Below are positions 42,035 through 51,048 of a DNA stretch of 64,000 nt, one piece after another; position 1 is the stretch's first letter, and each line of letters starts with the position of its first letter. This DNA comes from UBA964 sp031382085 (GTDB taxonomy: Bacteria; Pseudomonadota; Gammaproteobacteria; Steroidobacterales; Steroidobacteraceae), in the NCBI GenBank assembly GCA_031382085.1, contig JANMYM010000083.1:196616-260615 (forward strand). Reading direction: 5' to 3'. The notes beneath the pieces are model-generated. The model was not told where the DNA came from. It saw only the letters and a program-made list of their open reading frames with translations, and did no database searches. The translations under genes and the position numbers were made by a program.

Positions 42035-42568
42035 TCAGTTGCCGGATCGCGGCGACACGTACATGGTGATGACCGCGCGCACCACTTCCTGACCCTGATC
42101 GTCGGTCACCGCCACCAGCACCGCGATGTTGGCCGGGCCATTCCATTCCTTCGTGGCGAGGCGCGCAACCGCTGTGATGCTGCTGTCGGCACGCTTGAGA
42201 TACTCGATGGTCATGCCACGCGGAATCCAGCGGCGCGTTGCCGGAATACTCACCTCGGTCACCATGCCTGCGGCCAGTTCGCACAAATTTGCCATCGCGA
42301 TCGCATGCACCGAACCGATATGGTTCAGGACGCTGCGGCGCTTGGCCATGCTGAATCGGGCGATGCCCGGCGACAATTCCAGGACGCGCGGCTTGATGGT
42401 GGCGAAATAGGGCGCCTTGCGGCATACCATCCTGGCGAACAGCCAACGACCTAACGCCGTGCGCGATGCGCGCCGCCAATGACCGAGGACAGCGCTGGGC
42501 GGCGCTGTTTCCGACAGGGCAGTCCAATCGAGTTGCTGCATGTCGTTAGTGGATTCGCCGGAATTCAT
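42035..42568 (-). CDS. DUF4442-type hotdog-fold thioesterase-like protein
   Basis: A 177-residue protein of the DUF4442 (YiiD C-terminal-like) hotdog group, related to PaaI thioesterases that hydrolyse acyl-CoA. LNHIGSVHAIAMANLCELAA is the conserved core helix region, with RFSMAKRRSV before it and a final strand RAVITMYVS. The substrate is unknown. ATG 42568 gives a nine-residue extension beyond Met10 (42541), which could also be the start. It is convergent with the sheath gene, only 5 bp away. Confidence 0.8.
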   Translation of the reverse strand: MNSGESTNDMQQLDWTALSETAPPSAVLGHWRRASRTALGRWLFARMVCRKAPYFATIKPRVLELSPGIARFSMAKRRSVLNHIGSVHAIAMANLCELAAGMVTEVSIPATRRWIPRGMTIEYLKRADSSITAVARLATKEWNGPANIAVLVAVTDDQGQEVVRAVITMYVSPRSGN

Positions 42569-42642
42569 CGTTTGCCTGTCAGGGAAACCCCGTGGAACTG
42601 GGGCCGCGCAATGTAGCCGAGCGACGGGGCGCCCGGCAATTG

Positions 42643-45600
42643 CTATTTGGCGCCGAAACCTCCACCACCCGGCGTCAGGATTTCGAGCACGTCGCCGACT
42701 TGCAATTCCAGCGACGCGCAGGCAGGCAAGGTCTCAATGCGACCGTCCCGGCGATGCAGCCGCGTGATCCCGGCCGCACCATCGCCGCCGCCGGCCAAAC
42801 CAAACGGACGTGTTGCGCGCCGGTTCGCCAGCATGGCGCCGCTGAGCGGCGCAAGAAATTGCAGTCGGCGGCAGGCCCCATCGCCACCGCTGTGCGCGCC
42901 GGCGCCGCCGGAACCGCGCCGAATGGAAAACTCCAGCACGCGCACTGGAAAACGCGCTTCCAGGATTTCCGGATCGGTCAAACGGGAATTGGTCATGTGT
43001 GTTTGCACGGCGCTGCAGCCGTCTGCGTCCGGGCTGGCGCCGGCGCCGCCGGCAATGGTTTCGTAATACTGCAGCCCTGCATCGCCGAAACTAAGATTGT
43101 TCATGGTGCCTTGCGACGCAGCCAAGGAACCTAAAGCGCCATACAACGCATCGACGATGCATTGGGAGGTTTCAACGTTTCCGGCGACCACCGCTGCGGG
43201 CGGTTGCGGGTCTAACAAGCTGGCGGGAGGAATGATGAGTTCCAGCGGCGCCAGGCAACCCTCGTTGAGCGGAATATCGTGCTCGATCAGCGTGCGGAAC
43301 ACGTACAGCACCGCTGCTACCACCACCGCGCGCGGCGCATGGAAGTTATGGTCCGCCTGGGCTGAACTGCCGGTGAAGTCGATGCGCGCGCGGCGTGCTA
43401 CGGCATCAATGTCGACGCGCACCTGGATAACGGCGCCATTGTCGAGCAGCAAACGGAAGGCGCCGGAGTGCAACCGTCGAATGGCAAGGCGTACGCATTC
43501 CGCTGCGTTGTCCTGTACCGCGCGCATCGCCACGGCCAGCAACGGGCCGCTGTGCCGCCGCGCGGCGCGCTGCAGTTCGCGTGCGCCGCAGGCGTTTGCC
43601 GCGAGCTGCGCATCCAGGTCGGCCAGATTCTGCACCAGATTGCGCGCCGGGTAGGGCGGGGCGGACAGTTGCCGCGTCAGGCCCGCAGTGTCGCGCTGCC
43701 CCCTGGCTAACAATTGGAAGTCCTCGAACAGCGCACCTTCCTCATCGATGCTGCGACTGAAGGCCGGCATCGATCCGGGCGTGATGCCGCCGATGTCGGC
43801 GTGATGGGCGCGCGAGGCAACAAAAAAATCGGGCGCCCCGCGACCCGGGTGCGCATCGAGGTAGACCGGCGAGACCACCGTCATGTCGGGCAGGTGTGTA
43901 CCGCCCGCGTACGGGCTGTTGAGCAGCCAGGCGTCGCCGGTGGCCATGTCGGCACGGTGATTTTCGAGCACTGCCCGGACGCTGGCGCCCATGGAACCGA
44001 GATGCACCGGCATGTGCGGGGCGTTAGCAATCAGACTGCCGGCGGCGTCGAAGACCGCGCATGAGTAATCGAGCCGCTCCTTGATGTTGACGGACTGCGC
44101 GGTGCGTTGCAGGACCGTACCCATTTCAGTGGCCACGTGCATGAAGAGATTGTTGAAGAGCTCAAGCCGGTCCGGTCCGATCGCGTCCGGCGCCTGACCC
44201 AACGACTGCACCGGCGCTGCGGCGCGCACCTGCGTGGCTAACAAGATCCCGTCTGCGCGCCGTTCAACGCTCCAGCCGGGTTCCAGAATCAGCGACGTAT
44301 GCTGGTCCACGATCAGCGCCGGTCCCGCGAGTGGCGCCGTGAGCTGCTGCGCCGCGAAGACTGGCACCGTGGTCCAGGCGTCGATCCAGACTTGCGCGTG
44401 CGCGGGCAGCTTGAGCGCCGCCGCGGCGTTCGCCGGTACCAGCATCGGTGGCAGCGTAGGCCGGCAGCGAGCCTCGACGCGCACGCTGTCGATGTGCAAC
44501 TGTGTCAGCAAGTCCGCAGCTACCGAGTAGCCGAACAATTGCCGCCAGCGCTCACTGAACTCCGCGTGCATGGCGGCCAGCGTCCCGAAACTGACATCGA
44601 CCTGCGTTTCGCTGTGGCCGAAGCGCAGTTCCGCAATCACCTGCAGCAGCGACTCGCCCTGATCGAGATTCTGCCGCTGCAATTTCTGCAGCGCGCGTTG
44701 TCGCAAGGCCTGCAGCTGACCGCCCGCGGCGGCCACGCCGGCCGCATCACAGGCCTGGCCACAAGCTTCGCGTTCAACGACCAACCAGTCGGCGATACCG
44801 ATACCGCAGGCCGACAGCACGCTCGCCAGCGGATGCAGCAGCACCTGGCGGATGCCACAGCTCGCGGCTACCGCGCAGGCATGCTGGCCGGCGGCGCCAC
44901 CGAATGCGAACAAGGTGAAATCGGCGGCATCGCGGCCGCGCGCGGTGCTGACATGGCGGATCGCATTGGCCATGGACTCAATGCCAATCTGCAGCGCCGC
45001 GCTCGCCAGGGCCTGCGGCGACTCGCCGTTGCGGCACAGTGCGGCCAGCGCCGCCCCGGCAGCCGCGCCGCTGGCGGCTTGCGCGCCGTCCAAACCGAAT
45101 TTGCGGGGCAGGAATTCCGCCTGCAGGCGGCCTAACACCAATTGCACGTCGCTCAGCGTTGCCGGGCCGCCCTTGCCGTACGCGGCAGGGCCCGGGTTTG
45201 CGCCTGCAGACTCCGGGCCCACGCACAGCCGGCCATCGCGCCAGCTAACAATAGAACCGCCACCGGCGGCGATGGTATGAATATCCAGCTGCGGAAACGC
45301 CACCGTCGTGCCGGCCAGCTCGCGCTGCCAGGCGCGTGGCAGCTCACCGTCGTAGAGCGAGACATCGGTCGACGTGCCACCCATGTCGAAACCGATCAGG
45401 CGCGGCAGGCCTGCCAGTTCGCCAAGGCGCGCCATGCCGGTGAGGCCGCCTGCCGGTCCCGACAGCAGGCTCGCAAGCGCACGGAAGCCGTGCGCAGCGA
45501 CCAGACCGCCCGAGCTCTGCATGAAGTGCAGTTGCGGTTGTCCCGGCAGGCTCGCGACTTCTGTGGTCAGCTTGCGGACATAAAGGTCGAGGTGTGGCGC

Positions 45601-46230
45601 CAGGTAGGCGTTGGTGACCGTGCTCGCGGCGCGCGGCACCCAGCGTGGTTGCGGCCAGATCTCGTGCGCGACGCTGACCTCGGCAAAACCAATGCTGCGT
45701 GCGAGTTCCGCAAGTGCGGTTTCATGTGCGGTGTGCCGCCAGCCATGCAGCAGCGCGATGGCGACGCTGTCGATGCCCATGTTTCGCAGTTCCTGCAATT
45801 GCTGGTTCACGGCCTGCGGGTCGAGTGCTGTCAGCACTTCGCCATCGACTGACAGGCGTTCGTCGATTTCCGCCACGCACTCGTACAGCGGCGCGGGGCG
45901 ACGGATATTGAGCGCGAAGATATCGGGCCGGTGCTGGCCACCAATGACGAGGCCGTCGCCGAAGCCGCGCGTTGTTAGCAAGGCGACTCGCGCGCCACGC
46001 CGCTCGAGCAGCGCGTTGGTGGTTACCGTGGTGCCGATCTTGAAGGCCGAGATCTCATCGGCGGGACTCGCCGCAAGCCAGGCGCGGGCGGTTGCGACGG
46101 CGGGGTCCTCGCCCTGGTTCGGGGTCTGCGACAGCAGTTTTTCCACGCGCAGCCGCCCGTCAGGCTGCCGCGCGATCACATCCGTGAACGTGCCGCCCCG
46201 ATCGATCCAGAATTGCCATCCGCTCGCCAT
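42643..46230 (-). CDS. 5-Oxoprolinase/hydantoinase, fused A and B subunits
   Basis: A 1195-residue fusion. The N-terminal half is HyuA-like (FWIDRGGTFTDVIARQPDGR, then an ATPase-type fold with FDMGGTSTDVSLYDGE); the C-terminal half is HyuB-like from about residue 680 (LELFNNLFMHVATEMGTVL). Such fusions hydrolyse 5-oxoproline to glutamate with ATP, or act on hydantoins. ATG 46230 fits the family. It diverges from the bicupin gene. Several GTTAG pentamers lie inside. The glutathione cycle would benefit from it, but its substrate is unproved. Confidence 0.9.
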   Translation of the reverse strand: MASGWQFWIDRGGTFTDVIARQPDGRLRVEKLLSQTPNQGEDPAVATARAWLAASPADEISAFKIGTTVTTNALLERRGARVALLTTRGFGDGLVIGGQHRPDIFALNIRRPAPLYECVAEIDERLSVDGEVLTALDPQAVNQQLQELRNMGIDSVAIALLHGWRHTAHETALAELARSIGFAEVSVAHEIWPQPRWVPRAASTVTNAYLAPHLDLYVRKLTTEVASLPGQPQLHFMQSSGGLVAAHGFRALASLLSGPAGGLTGMARLGELAGLPRLIGFDMGGTSTDVSLYDGELPRAWQRELAGTTVAFPQLDIHTIAAGGGSIVSWRDGRLCVGPESAGANPGPAAYGKGGPATLSDVQLVLGRLQAEFLPRKFGLDGAQAASGAAAGAALAALCRNGESPQALASAALQIGIESMANAIRHVSTARGRDAADFTLFAFGGAAGQHACAVAASCGIRQVLLHPLASVLSACGIGIADWLVVEREACGQACDAAGVAAAGGQLQALRQRALQKLQRQNLDQGESLLQVIAELRFGHSETQVDVSFGTLAAMHAEFSERWRQLFGYSVAADLLTQLHIDSVRVEARCRPTLPPMLVPANAAAALKLPAHAQVWIDAWTTVPVFAAQQLTAPLAGPALIVDQHTSLILEPGWSVERRADGILLATQVRAAAPVQSLGQAPDAIGPDRLELFNNLFMHVATEMGTVLQRTAQSVNIKERLDYSCAVFDAAGSLIANAPHMPVHLGSMGASVRAVLENHRADMATGDAWLLNSPYAGGTHLPDMTVVSPVYLDAHPGRGAPDFFVASRAHHADIGGITPGSMPAFSRSIDEEGALFEDFQLLARGQRDTAGLTRQLSAPPYPARNLVQNLADLDAQLAANACGARELQRAARRHSGPLLAVAMRAVQDNAAECVRLAIRRLHSGAFRLLLDNGAVIQVRVDIDAVARRARIDFTGSSAQADHNFHAPRAVVVAAVLYVFRTLIEHDIPLNEGCLAPLELIIPPASLLDPQPPAAVVAGNVETSQCIVDALYGALGSLAASQGTMNNLSFGDAGLQYYETIAGGAGASPDADGCSAVQTHMTNSRLTDPEILEARFPVRVLEFSIRRGSGGAGAHSGGDGACRRLQFLAPLSGAMLANRRATRPFGLAGGGDGAAGITRLHRRDGRIETLPACASLELQVGDVLEILTPGGGGFGAK

Positions 46231-46285
46231 GCGGCGCAGCATGCTACACGTGCGTGTTACGCATTGGCAGCCCAAGGAGTTCACC
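46231..46285. promoter_or_regulatory. Divergent promoter region between 5-oxoprolinase and bicupin genes
   Basis: Fifty-five bases carry AAGGAG seven bases before the bicupin ATG. Reading leftward, TAGCAT lies 13 bases before the 5-oxoprolinase ATG and may be its -10 box. Confidence 0.35.
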
Positions 46286-47137
46286 ATGCCGAGACCCCAC
46301 ATCGAGTTCCTGCATGCCCAGCAGTTGCCCTGGTTGGCGGCGCCGTTCGCGGGCGCATTGTGGCGCGGGTCCGAGGTCAAAGTGTTGAGCCGTGATCCTG
46401 ACTCGGGCGCCTGTTCGGTTATCTGGCGGCTGCCGTCGGTGACCCAGCCGCCGCCGTTCTGCCTCGCCGCGCTTGCGGAGGTGTTTGTGCTCGAAGGGGC
46501 CTTCCGGCTGCACGGCGAGGACTACGGACTTGATTGTTATGCGGTGTTGCCTGCGGGCATGCCGTGGCGGGACCTGCGCAGCGCGGCAGGAGCGGTACTG
46601 TTAGCGTTTTTCGCGCGGGAGCCGGGCGCGGTGCCGGCGGACCAGGGGCCTGGCAGTCACGACGCGGCACTGCATGTCCCGCGCATCGACACGCATCGCA
46701 CCGCGTGGACTTCGCACGACATTGATCCCAGCGTGCAGTTCCTGCGCCTGACGCACAAGGTGTTGCGCAACATACCGGCGACGGGCGAGCGCACCATTTT
46801 ACTCGCGACCGGCGCGCAGACTCATCCCGGGGACTGGCACGAAGCGCAGTTGCGGCACGAGTGCGTCGAGGAAATGTACTTGCTGGGCGGCGACATCATT
46901 GGCGAACGCGGCACTATTTATGAGGGCGGTTATTTTTGGCGCCCACCGCGCGTCTGGCACGGGCCTTTTGGATCGCGACGCGGCAGTCTGTCGATTATTC
47001 GTTTCGCCGACGGTCAGCATGCCAATGAGTGGGGCGAGCAACGCCTGCCCTTTTCGCTGACACCCGCGCATGCGCCGGCGCTGCCGGCCGAAGTTGCCGC
47101 GACTGCGCGCAGCGCGTGGGTGCCGCCGCGATTCTAG
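46286..47137 (+). CDS. Two-domain cupin protein
   Basis: A 283-residue bicupin. The first barrel spans residues 20-130 (AALAEVFVLEGAFRLHGEDY), the second 140-260 (HECVEEMYLLGGDIIGERGT then WRPPRVWHGPFGSR). The His and Glu residues could bind a metal, so it may be a dioxygenase, an isomerase or only a sensor. A good ribosome-binding site precedes ATG 46286; the longer frame back to 45611 is antisense to the neighbour. Divergent placement suggests it may work with the 5-oxoprolinase. Confidence 0.8.
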   Translation: MPRPHIEFLHAQQLPWLAAPFAGALWRGSEVKVLSRDPDSGACSVIWRLPSVTQPPPFCLAALAEVFVLEGAFRLHGEDYGLDCYAVLPAGMPWRDLRSAAGAVLLAFFAREPGAVPADQGPGSHDAALHVPRIDTHRTAWTSHDIDPSVQFLRLTHKVLRNIPATGERTILLATGAQTHPGDWHEAQLRHECVEEMYLLGGDIIGERGTIYEGGYFWRPPRVWHGPFGSRRGSLSIIRFADGQHANEWGEQRLPFSLTPAHAPALPAEVAATARSAWVPPRF

Positions 47138-47153
47138 CGGATCGCAGACGCGG

Positions 47154-47159
47154 TAACAT
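47154..47159 (+). promoter_or_regulatory. -10-like TAACAT before alpha/beta hydrolase gene
   Basis: TAACAT ends nine bases before ATG 47169. No ribosome-binding site is visible; a leaderless message is possible. Confidence 0.3.
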
Positions 47160-47168
47160 GTGCGCGCC

Positions 47169-47720
47169 ATGAATACGCCTGCCAACTCACCTGCCGGGAC
47201 CGTCCAGCGCCATGTCGTTTTCTCACACGGTAAGGACTCGGGTCCCTGGGGTTCGAAGATCACAGCGCTCGCGGAAACCGCGCGCAGCGAAGGCTATAAC
47301 GTCGAGTCCGTCGACTACCAGGGCATTGATTCACCGGAAGATCGCATCGCCAAGCTGGCAGATGCCTGCAAGACCCTGCAGGGCGAGCTGGTGCTGGTCG
47401 GTTCGAGCCTGGGTGGTTATGTTTCGTTAGCATCCGCGGCACTGCTGCACGCGCGCGCGTTGTTCCTGATGGCGCCGGCGATCTATGTGCCGGGACTCGC
47501 GCCGCTGCGCGCCAACGCCTTTGACTGCCCGATCGCCCTGGTGCATGGCTGGCGCGACGAAGTGGTGCCGGTCGAGCACAGCATCCGCTTCGCTCGCGAG
47601 CATGGCGCATCGCTGATCCTGGTGCAGGATGATCACCGCATGCACCGCTCCATCCGCCAGATTCGCCACGCCTTCGAGTATTTTCTGATCTCGATCGACC
47701 TGCCCGAACCGCTGGTGTAG
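47169..47720 (+). CDS. Alpha/beta-hydrolase fold protein
   Basis: A 183-residue cytoplasmic hydrolase of the small alpha/beta group. The nucleophile elbow is GSSLGGY, the acid is Asp in HGWRDEVVP and the His is in QDDHRMH near the C terminus, so the catalytic triad is complete. The HVVFSHGKDSGPWG segment forms the oxyanion region. It could be an esterase or thioesterase. GTG 47160 is an alternative start. It ends 12 bp before the convergent DUF1272 gene. Confidence 0.85.
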   Translation: MNTPANSPAGTVQRHVVFSHGKDSGPWGSKITALAETARSEGYNVESVDYQGIDSPEDRIAKLADACKTLQGELVLVGSSLGGYVSLASAALLHARALFLMAPAIYVPGLAPLRANAFDCPIALVHGWRDEVVPVEHSIRFAREHGASLILVQDDHRMHRSIRQIRHAFEYFLISIDLPEPLV

Positions 47721-47732
47721 CGCAGCGTCACG

Positions 47733-47981
47733 CTAGCTGGCTTGCGGGCAACCGCCAGGATTGACAACCCGCTCTGCCGACGGTGGGTACTTGGCTAACA
47801 AACCGGCTGGCCGCCGCGGCCGCGGCTGCAGGTCGCCACCACAGTTCGGGCAGCGGCCGTGCAGCCGCTCGCGCGCGCAACGGCCGCAGAAGGTGCATTC
47901 GAAACTGCAGATCATGGCGGCGTCTGAATCCGGCGGCAGGTCGGTGGCACAGCATTCGCAGCAGGGTTTGAGTTTCAGCAT
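47733..47981 (-). CDS. DUF1272-family cysteine-rich protein
   Basis: An 82-residue zinc-ribbon-like protein with eight or more cysteines: MLKLKPCCECCATDLPPDS, then SFECTFCGRCA, then CPNCGGDL. These pairs would bind zinc. Function of the DUF1272 family is unknown. Met at 47981 is chosen because the family starts MLKLKP. The C-terminal part is Pro/Arg-rich. Confidence 0.88.
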   Translation of the reverse strand: MLKLKPCCECCATDLPPDSDAAMICSFECTFCGRCARERLHGRCPNCGGDLQPRPRRPAGLLAKYPPSAERVVNPGGCPQAS

Positions 47982-48094
47982 GGCCGCAATCCATAAGGTG
48001 TTCGCGTTGACGGGGGGCAATTCTGCTGCTCGGTGCCGCGACTGGCAATAGAACGTGACGGCAATAGAGGGTGCCGGGATGATGCCGCTGGACT

Positions 48095-48100
48095 TACACT
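48095..48100 (+). promoter_or_regulatory. -10-like TACACT before amidohydrolase gene
   Basis: TACACT ends eight bases before ATG 48109. No -35 or ribosome-binding site is clear; the message may be leaderless. Confidence 0.3.
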
Positions 48101-48108
48101 ATGCGCCC

Positions 48109-50157
48109 ATGATGAAAATCCTTCGCAATCATTCCAGAGCGTGCGTCCTGTTCTGGCTGCTAACGGCCGGTGGCTCGGTGGCGGCCGCGGACCATTTCGT
48201 GCTGCTGCAGAGCGGCGAGCGCATCGGCACGCTCGATGCGACCCGCGTGGCTAACAAAATCGACATTGTCTGGCGGGCTGATAACAACGGTCGCGGCTCC
48301 AAGTTCCGTGAATCCGTGCTGCTCGGCGCTGACGGCTTGCCGGACCGCTGGACGATCGCCGGCAAGGCCTGGTTCGGTGCGCCGGTCGACGAGCGCTTCG
48401 AGCGCCAGGCGCGCGGCTCGCACTGGCGGAGTCTTAACGACCGCGGCAGCAGCCGCGACCGTGGCGCAGTCTACCTGCCCAACGACGCCAGTCCCTGGTG
48501 CCAGGCGCTGTACCTGCAGCGCCTGTTGCAGAGCGCCAGCGGACGGATTCGCACCGCGCCGCTGGGCGAACTGCGCCTCGAGCGGATCCGCGAACAGCCG
48601 CTGCAGACCGCCAAGGGTGTCGTGCCGGTCACGCTGTATGCGCTGTGGGGGCTGGACGTAACCCCTACCTACATGGTCGCCGGCGCGGACGGCGAATACC
48701 TTGGCAGCATCGCGCCGGGGTCGGTCTTTATTGCCACGACGCTCGAGGATCAGTACCGCCCGCTCAGCGACCTGGCCGACTCGCTGGATCGCGAATACCT
48801 TGCTCAGTTGACCCGCCGCCTGGCGCACAGGTTCGCCGGGCCGTACTGGATCCGGAACCTGCGCATTTTTGACAGCGCCAGCGGTTTGTTAGGTGCGCCG
48901 ACCAGTGTGGTGGTGTACGGCGCGAACATCGTCGGCATCCGCCAGGACGATCCGCCGGCCGAAGCGCTGGTCATCGACGCCGCGGGCGGCACCCTGCTGC
49001 CGGGCCTGCATGACATGCACAACCATAACAGCTCGTGGAGCGGTCCGTTGCACATCGCCTCCGGCGTCACCACGGTGCGCGACATGGGCAACGACAACGA
49101 TGCGCTGCGCTCGCTGGTGCAACGGTTCGACAGCGGCGAGAACCTCGGGCCGCATGTATCGATGCGGGGTTTCCTCGAAGGCCGGTCGCCGTTTTCGGCG
49201 CGCGGCGGCTTTGTGGTCGAGCAACTGAAAGTCGCGCTAGACAAGGTCCGCTGGTATGCGGATCACGGCTACGCCGGCATCAAGATCTACAACTCGATGA
49301 CGCCGGACTGGGTCAAGCCGATCGCCGCCGAGGCCCATCGCCTGGGTCTGCCTGTCAGCGGGCATATTCCGGCGTTCATGACGCCGGAGCAGGCGGTCAG
49401 GGACGGTTACGATGAAATCAATCACATCAACCAGCTGATGCTGGGTTTCGTATTGGCGCCTAACGAGGACACGCGCACGACCCTGCGATTCACGGCCTTC
49501 GGCGAGCGCGTCGGGACTGTCGACCTGGACGGCGCGGCGGTCGCGCGCATGATTGCGCTGATGCGCGAACGCGGCATCGCGCTCGACCCGACGCTGCAGC
49601 TGACAGGAAATATCCTGATGAGCCGGCCCGGCACCGTTGCGCCGGGCGATCGCGCGTGGTTGGACCACATGCCGGCACCCTATCAGCGCAGCCGGCGCGT
49701 CATGTCGCTGGATATCAAGCCTGCGCAGTACCCGTTGTACGAAGCCTCCTGGCGCAATACTCAGGCGCTGCTGCTGCGCCTGCATCGCGCCGGCATCCGC
49801 ATCATCCCAGGCACCGACGACATGGCGGGTCTGGCGCTGCACAGCGAGTTGGAGTCGTACGTCGCGGCCGGTTTCACGCCCGCCGAAGCGTTGCAGGCCG
49901 CGACCCTCGTGTCGGCCAGGCACCTGGGCACGGACTCGGTGGAGGGCAGCATCGCGATCGGCAAGCGCGCCGATCTGGTGCTGGTCGACGGCGATCCAAC
50001 CCGGGATATCGCCGCGCTGCGCCGCGTGCGCATGACAGTCAAGGCCGGCACGGTGTATTTTCCGGCGGAAATCGACGCCGCCATGGGCATCAGGCCGTTT
50101 GCGACCGCGCCCGAGGTCCGGTCGCCCGCAGCGGCCGCGCCATCCGGACAGCGCTAA
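48109..50157 (+). CDS. Exported amidohydrolase
   Basis: A 682-residue metal-dependent hydrolase with a signal peptide (ACVLFWLLTAGGSVAAA). About 240 N-terminal residues are unusual for the family; then comes the amidohydrolase barrel with the HXH motif in GLHDMHNHNSSW, a likely metal-bridging Lys in YAGIKIYNS, His in VSGHIPAFM and HINQLMLG, and Asp in IPGTDDMAG. It ends with a normal KRADLVLVDGDPTRDI. It probably hydrolyses a cyclic amide or peptide in the periplasm. A GST gene follows after only 3 bp. Confidence 0.88.
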   Translation: MMKILRNHSRACVLFWLLTAGGSVAAADHFVLLQSGERIGTLDATRVANKIDIVWRADNNGRGSKFRESVLLGADGLPDRWTIAGKAWFGAPVDERFERQARGSHWRSLNDRGSSRDRGAVYLPNDASPWCQALYLQRLLQSASGRIRTAPLGELRLERIREQPLQTAKGVVPVTLYALWGLDVTPTYMVAGADGEYLGSIAPGSVFIATTLEDQYRPLSDLADSLDREYLAQLTRRLAHRFAGPYWIRNLRIFDSASGLLGAPTSVVVYGANIVGIRQDDPPAEALVIDAAGGTLLPGLHDMHNHNSSWSGPLHIASGVTTVRDMGNDNDALRSLVQRFDSGENLGPHVSMRGFLEGRSPFSARGGFVVEQLKVALDKVRWYADHGYAGIKIYNSMTPDWVKPIAAEAHRLGLPVSGHIPAFMTPEQAVRDGYDEINHINQLMLGFVLAPNEDTRTTLRFTAFGERVGTVDLDGAAVARMIALMRERGIALDPTLQLTGNILMSRPGTVAPGDRAWLDHMPAPYQRSRRVMSLDIKPAQYPLYEASWRNTQALLLRLHRAGIRIIPGTDDMAGLALHSELESYVAAGFTPAEALQAATLVSARHLGTDSVEGSIAIGKRADLVLVDGDPTRDIAALRRVRMTVKAGTVYFPAEIDAAMGIRPFATAPEVRSPAAAAPSGQR

Positions 50158-50160
50158 CAG

Positions 50161-50844
50161 ATGTCTAACACACTATACATAGGTAATCGTAACTACTCGT
50201 CGTGGTCGCTGCGGCCATGGTTGGTGCTCAAATGGGCAGGTCTCCCCTTTGTCGAACGCGAGATCAGGCTGGACCAGCCTGGTTACGGCGGCGGCGGTAT
50301 CGCGGAAATCCTGAAAATTTCGCCGACCGGGCGCGTCCCCTGCCTGCACGCGGGCAGTGTCGTCATCTGGGATTCGCTGGCGATCGCGGAGTGGGCCGTC
50401 GAGGAAAAGCCGGACGCGCAACTGTGGCCCGCTGACCGCGCGCAGCGGGCCAGGGCACGCTCTGTGGTGGCCGAGATGCATTCGGGGTTTTCCGATGTGC
50501 GGCGCCAACTGACCATGAATATCCAGCGGCGCTGCCCGCCCCAGGACTGGGAGCCTGCGACGCGCGCGCAGCTGGCGCGGATCGAGCAGATCTGGACCGA
50601 ACTGTGCATGGCTAACAAAAGTGCCGGGCCGTGGCTGTTCGGGCGGCGCGGCATTGCCGATGCTTTCTATGCGCCGGTGGCGACCCGCATGCGCACTTAT
50701 GGTGTGCAGCTCGCGCCGGCGGCGCAGGCCTGGTGCGACACGGTGTTCGCCGATGCTGCGTTTCGTGAATGGGAGGCCGCGGCGCAGCCGGACAGTTGGG
50801 ACCAGCCGGGTTATCCGGTCATCGATAAATTGTATTCGCGTTAG
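50161..50844 (+). CDS. Glutathione S-transferase family protein
   Basis: A 227-residue GST. It starts MSNTLYIGNRNYSSWSLRPW, where NYSSWSLR is the region typical of a group close to zeta-class and maleylacetoacetate-isomerase-like proteins, followed by SPTGRVPCLHAG and IWDSLAIAEW. The second codon lies in a GTTAG-type pentamer (tctaac). The gene begins 3 bp after the amidohydrolase stop, so the two are co-transcribed. The substrate is unknown; it may handle a product of the hydrolase, which is inference. Confidence 0.88.
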   Translation: MSNTLYIGNRNYSSWSLRPWLVLKWAGLPFVEREIRLDQPGYGGGGIAEILKISPTGRVPCLHAGSVVIWDSLAIAEWAVEEKPDAQLWPADRAQRARARSVVAEMHSGFSDVRRQLTMNIQRRCPPQDWEPATRAQLARIEQIWTELCMANKSAGPWLFGRRGIADAFYAPVATRMRTYGVQLAPAAQAWCDTVFADAAFREWEAAAQPDSWDQPGYPVIDKLYSR

Positions 50845-51048
50845 TGTGGTGTCTCGCAGTTAACTTTTCACGCGATCAGTCGCGACGGTCTGACAACCCG
50901 ACGCGAACAAAGCGATTGACGGGCGAGTGCGATGGCCCCGGCTGAGCCGCCGCGCAAGATCGCGCGTGAGTCCGCGAACCGCGATCTTGCAAGCGTGACG
51001 CCCTTTGAGCCGCGCTGCCGGGGCCATCGCACTCGCCTGGCAATCAGC
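50845..51048. other. Gene-free region with long inverted repeat
   Basis: A 204-bp gap between the GST gene and the convergent SDR gene. Most of it is taken up by the inverted repeat at 50922-51037. No gene is seen. Confidence 0.5.
50922..51037. repeat. Long inverted repeat with inner stem
   Basis: Bases 50922-50942 (ggcgagtgcgatggccccgg plus c) and 51017-51037 are exact reverse complements, 21 bp. Inside, gcaagatcgcg (50954-50964) and cgcgatcttgc (50980-50990) form a second perfect 11-bp stem. The 116-base element sits between convergent genes. It has no T-run and is larger than normal terminators, so it may be a REP-like or miniature mobile element, or a structured RNA. Confidence 0.7.
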
